Positions 6,569-6,591 of a stretch of 6,591 bases of DNA are shown here, in pieces. Origin of the DNA: an uncultured Acidobacteriota bacterium (GTDB lineage: Bacteria; Acidobacteriota; Terriglobia; Bryobacterales; Bryobacteraceae); contig CALFYN010000356.1 in the NCBI GenBank assembly GCA_937952345.1, forward strand, positions 1-6,591, written 5' to 3'. The position numbers were made by a program, and so were the translations under genes. Each line of letters begins with the position of its first letter. The first letter of the stretch is position 1. The notes beneath the pieces are model-generated. The model worked only from the letters and a program-made list of their open reading frames with translations. It ran no database searches and was not told where the DNA came from.

Positions 6569-6591
6569 ATTGTGATCCCCCAAACACTCGC

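Noticed and set aside
6329..6583. An 84-codon minus-strand frame after the receptor gene
   Set aside because: It has no domain and no clear ribosome site. It runs through the terminator stem and the candidate promoter, so a non-coding reading explains the region better.

Overview
The window is a GC-rich stretch of bacterial chromosome that most resembles Acidobacteriota, in particular the Solibacter/Bryobacter group. The pointer is the 1134-residue Oar-like TonB-dependent receptor with an N-terminal carboxypeptidase-regulatory-like domain, a family greatly expanded there. A small AT-hook protein of a kind I associate with the same lineage supports it. This placement is an inference from protein style; there is no rRNA or other marker here.

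Left part (1-2488), a surface-polysaccharide neighbourhood. A GT-B glycosyltransferase (family 4 type, TuaH-like) runs leftwards off the window edge from about position 884. It is open at the edge. Divergent from it, two closely spaced genes run rightwards with a 7-base gap: a short-chain dehydrogenase/reductase (961-1746) and an ABC ATPase of the polysaccharide/teichoic-acid export type (Wzt/TagH/RfbE-like, 1754-2488). A plausible joint role is making a sugar precursor, assembling a glycan and energising its export. The membrane partner of the ATPase is not in the window.

Middle (2489-2927). A 131-base convergent spacer holds two small GC-rich hairpins and no T-tracted terminator. Then a 90-codon gene on the minus strand encodes a coiled-coil plus two AT-hook motifs. 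It is divergent from the receptor gene, with only 35 bases between the start codons. A perfect 10-bp inverted repeat (2878-2903) spans the AT-hook gene's ribosome binding site and start codon and abuts an extended -10 promoter (TGATATAAT) for the receptor. This junction is the most interesting structure in the window.

Right part (2928-6591). The receptor gene is complete and ends with the C-terminal Phe typical of outer-membrane barrels. The 259 bases after it hold no convincing gene. They contain a 9-bp direct repeat, a candidate sigma-70 promoter with a consensus TTGACA, and a strong intrinsic terminator (6536-6568). These may be a very short transcript, a leader/attenuator for a gene beyond the edge, or unrelated elements behind the receptor gene.

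No mobile element, CRISPR array, tRNA or rRNA is visible.
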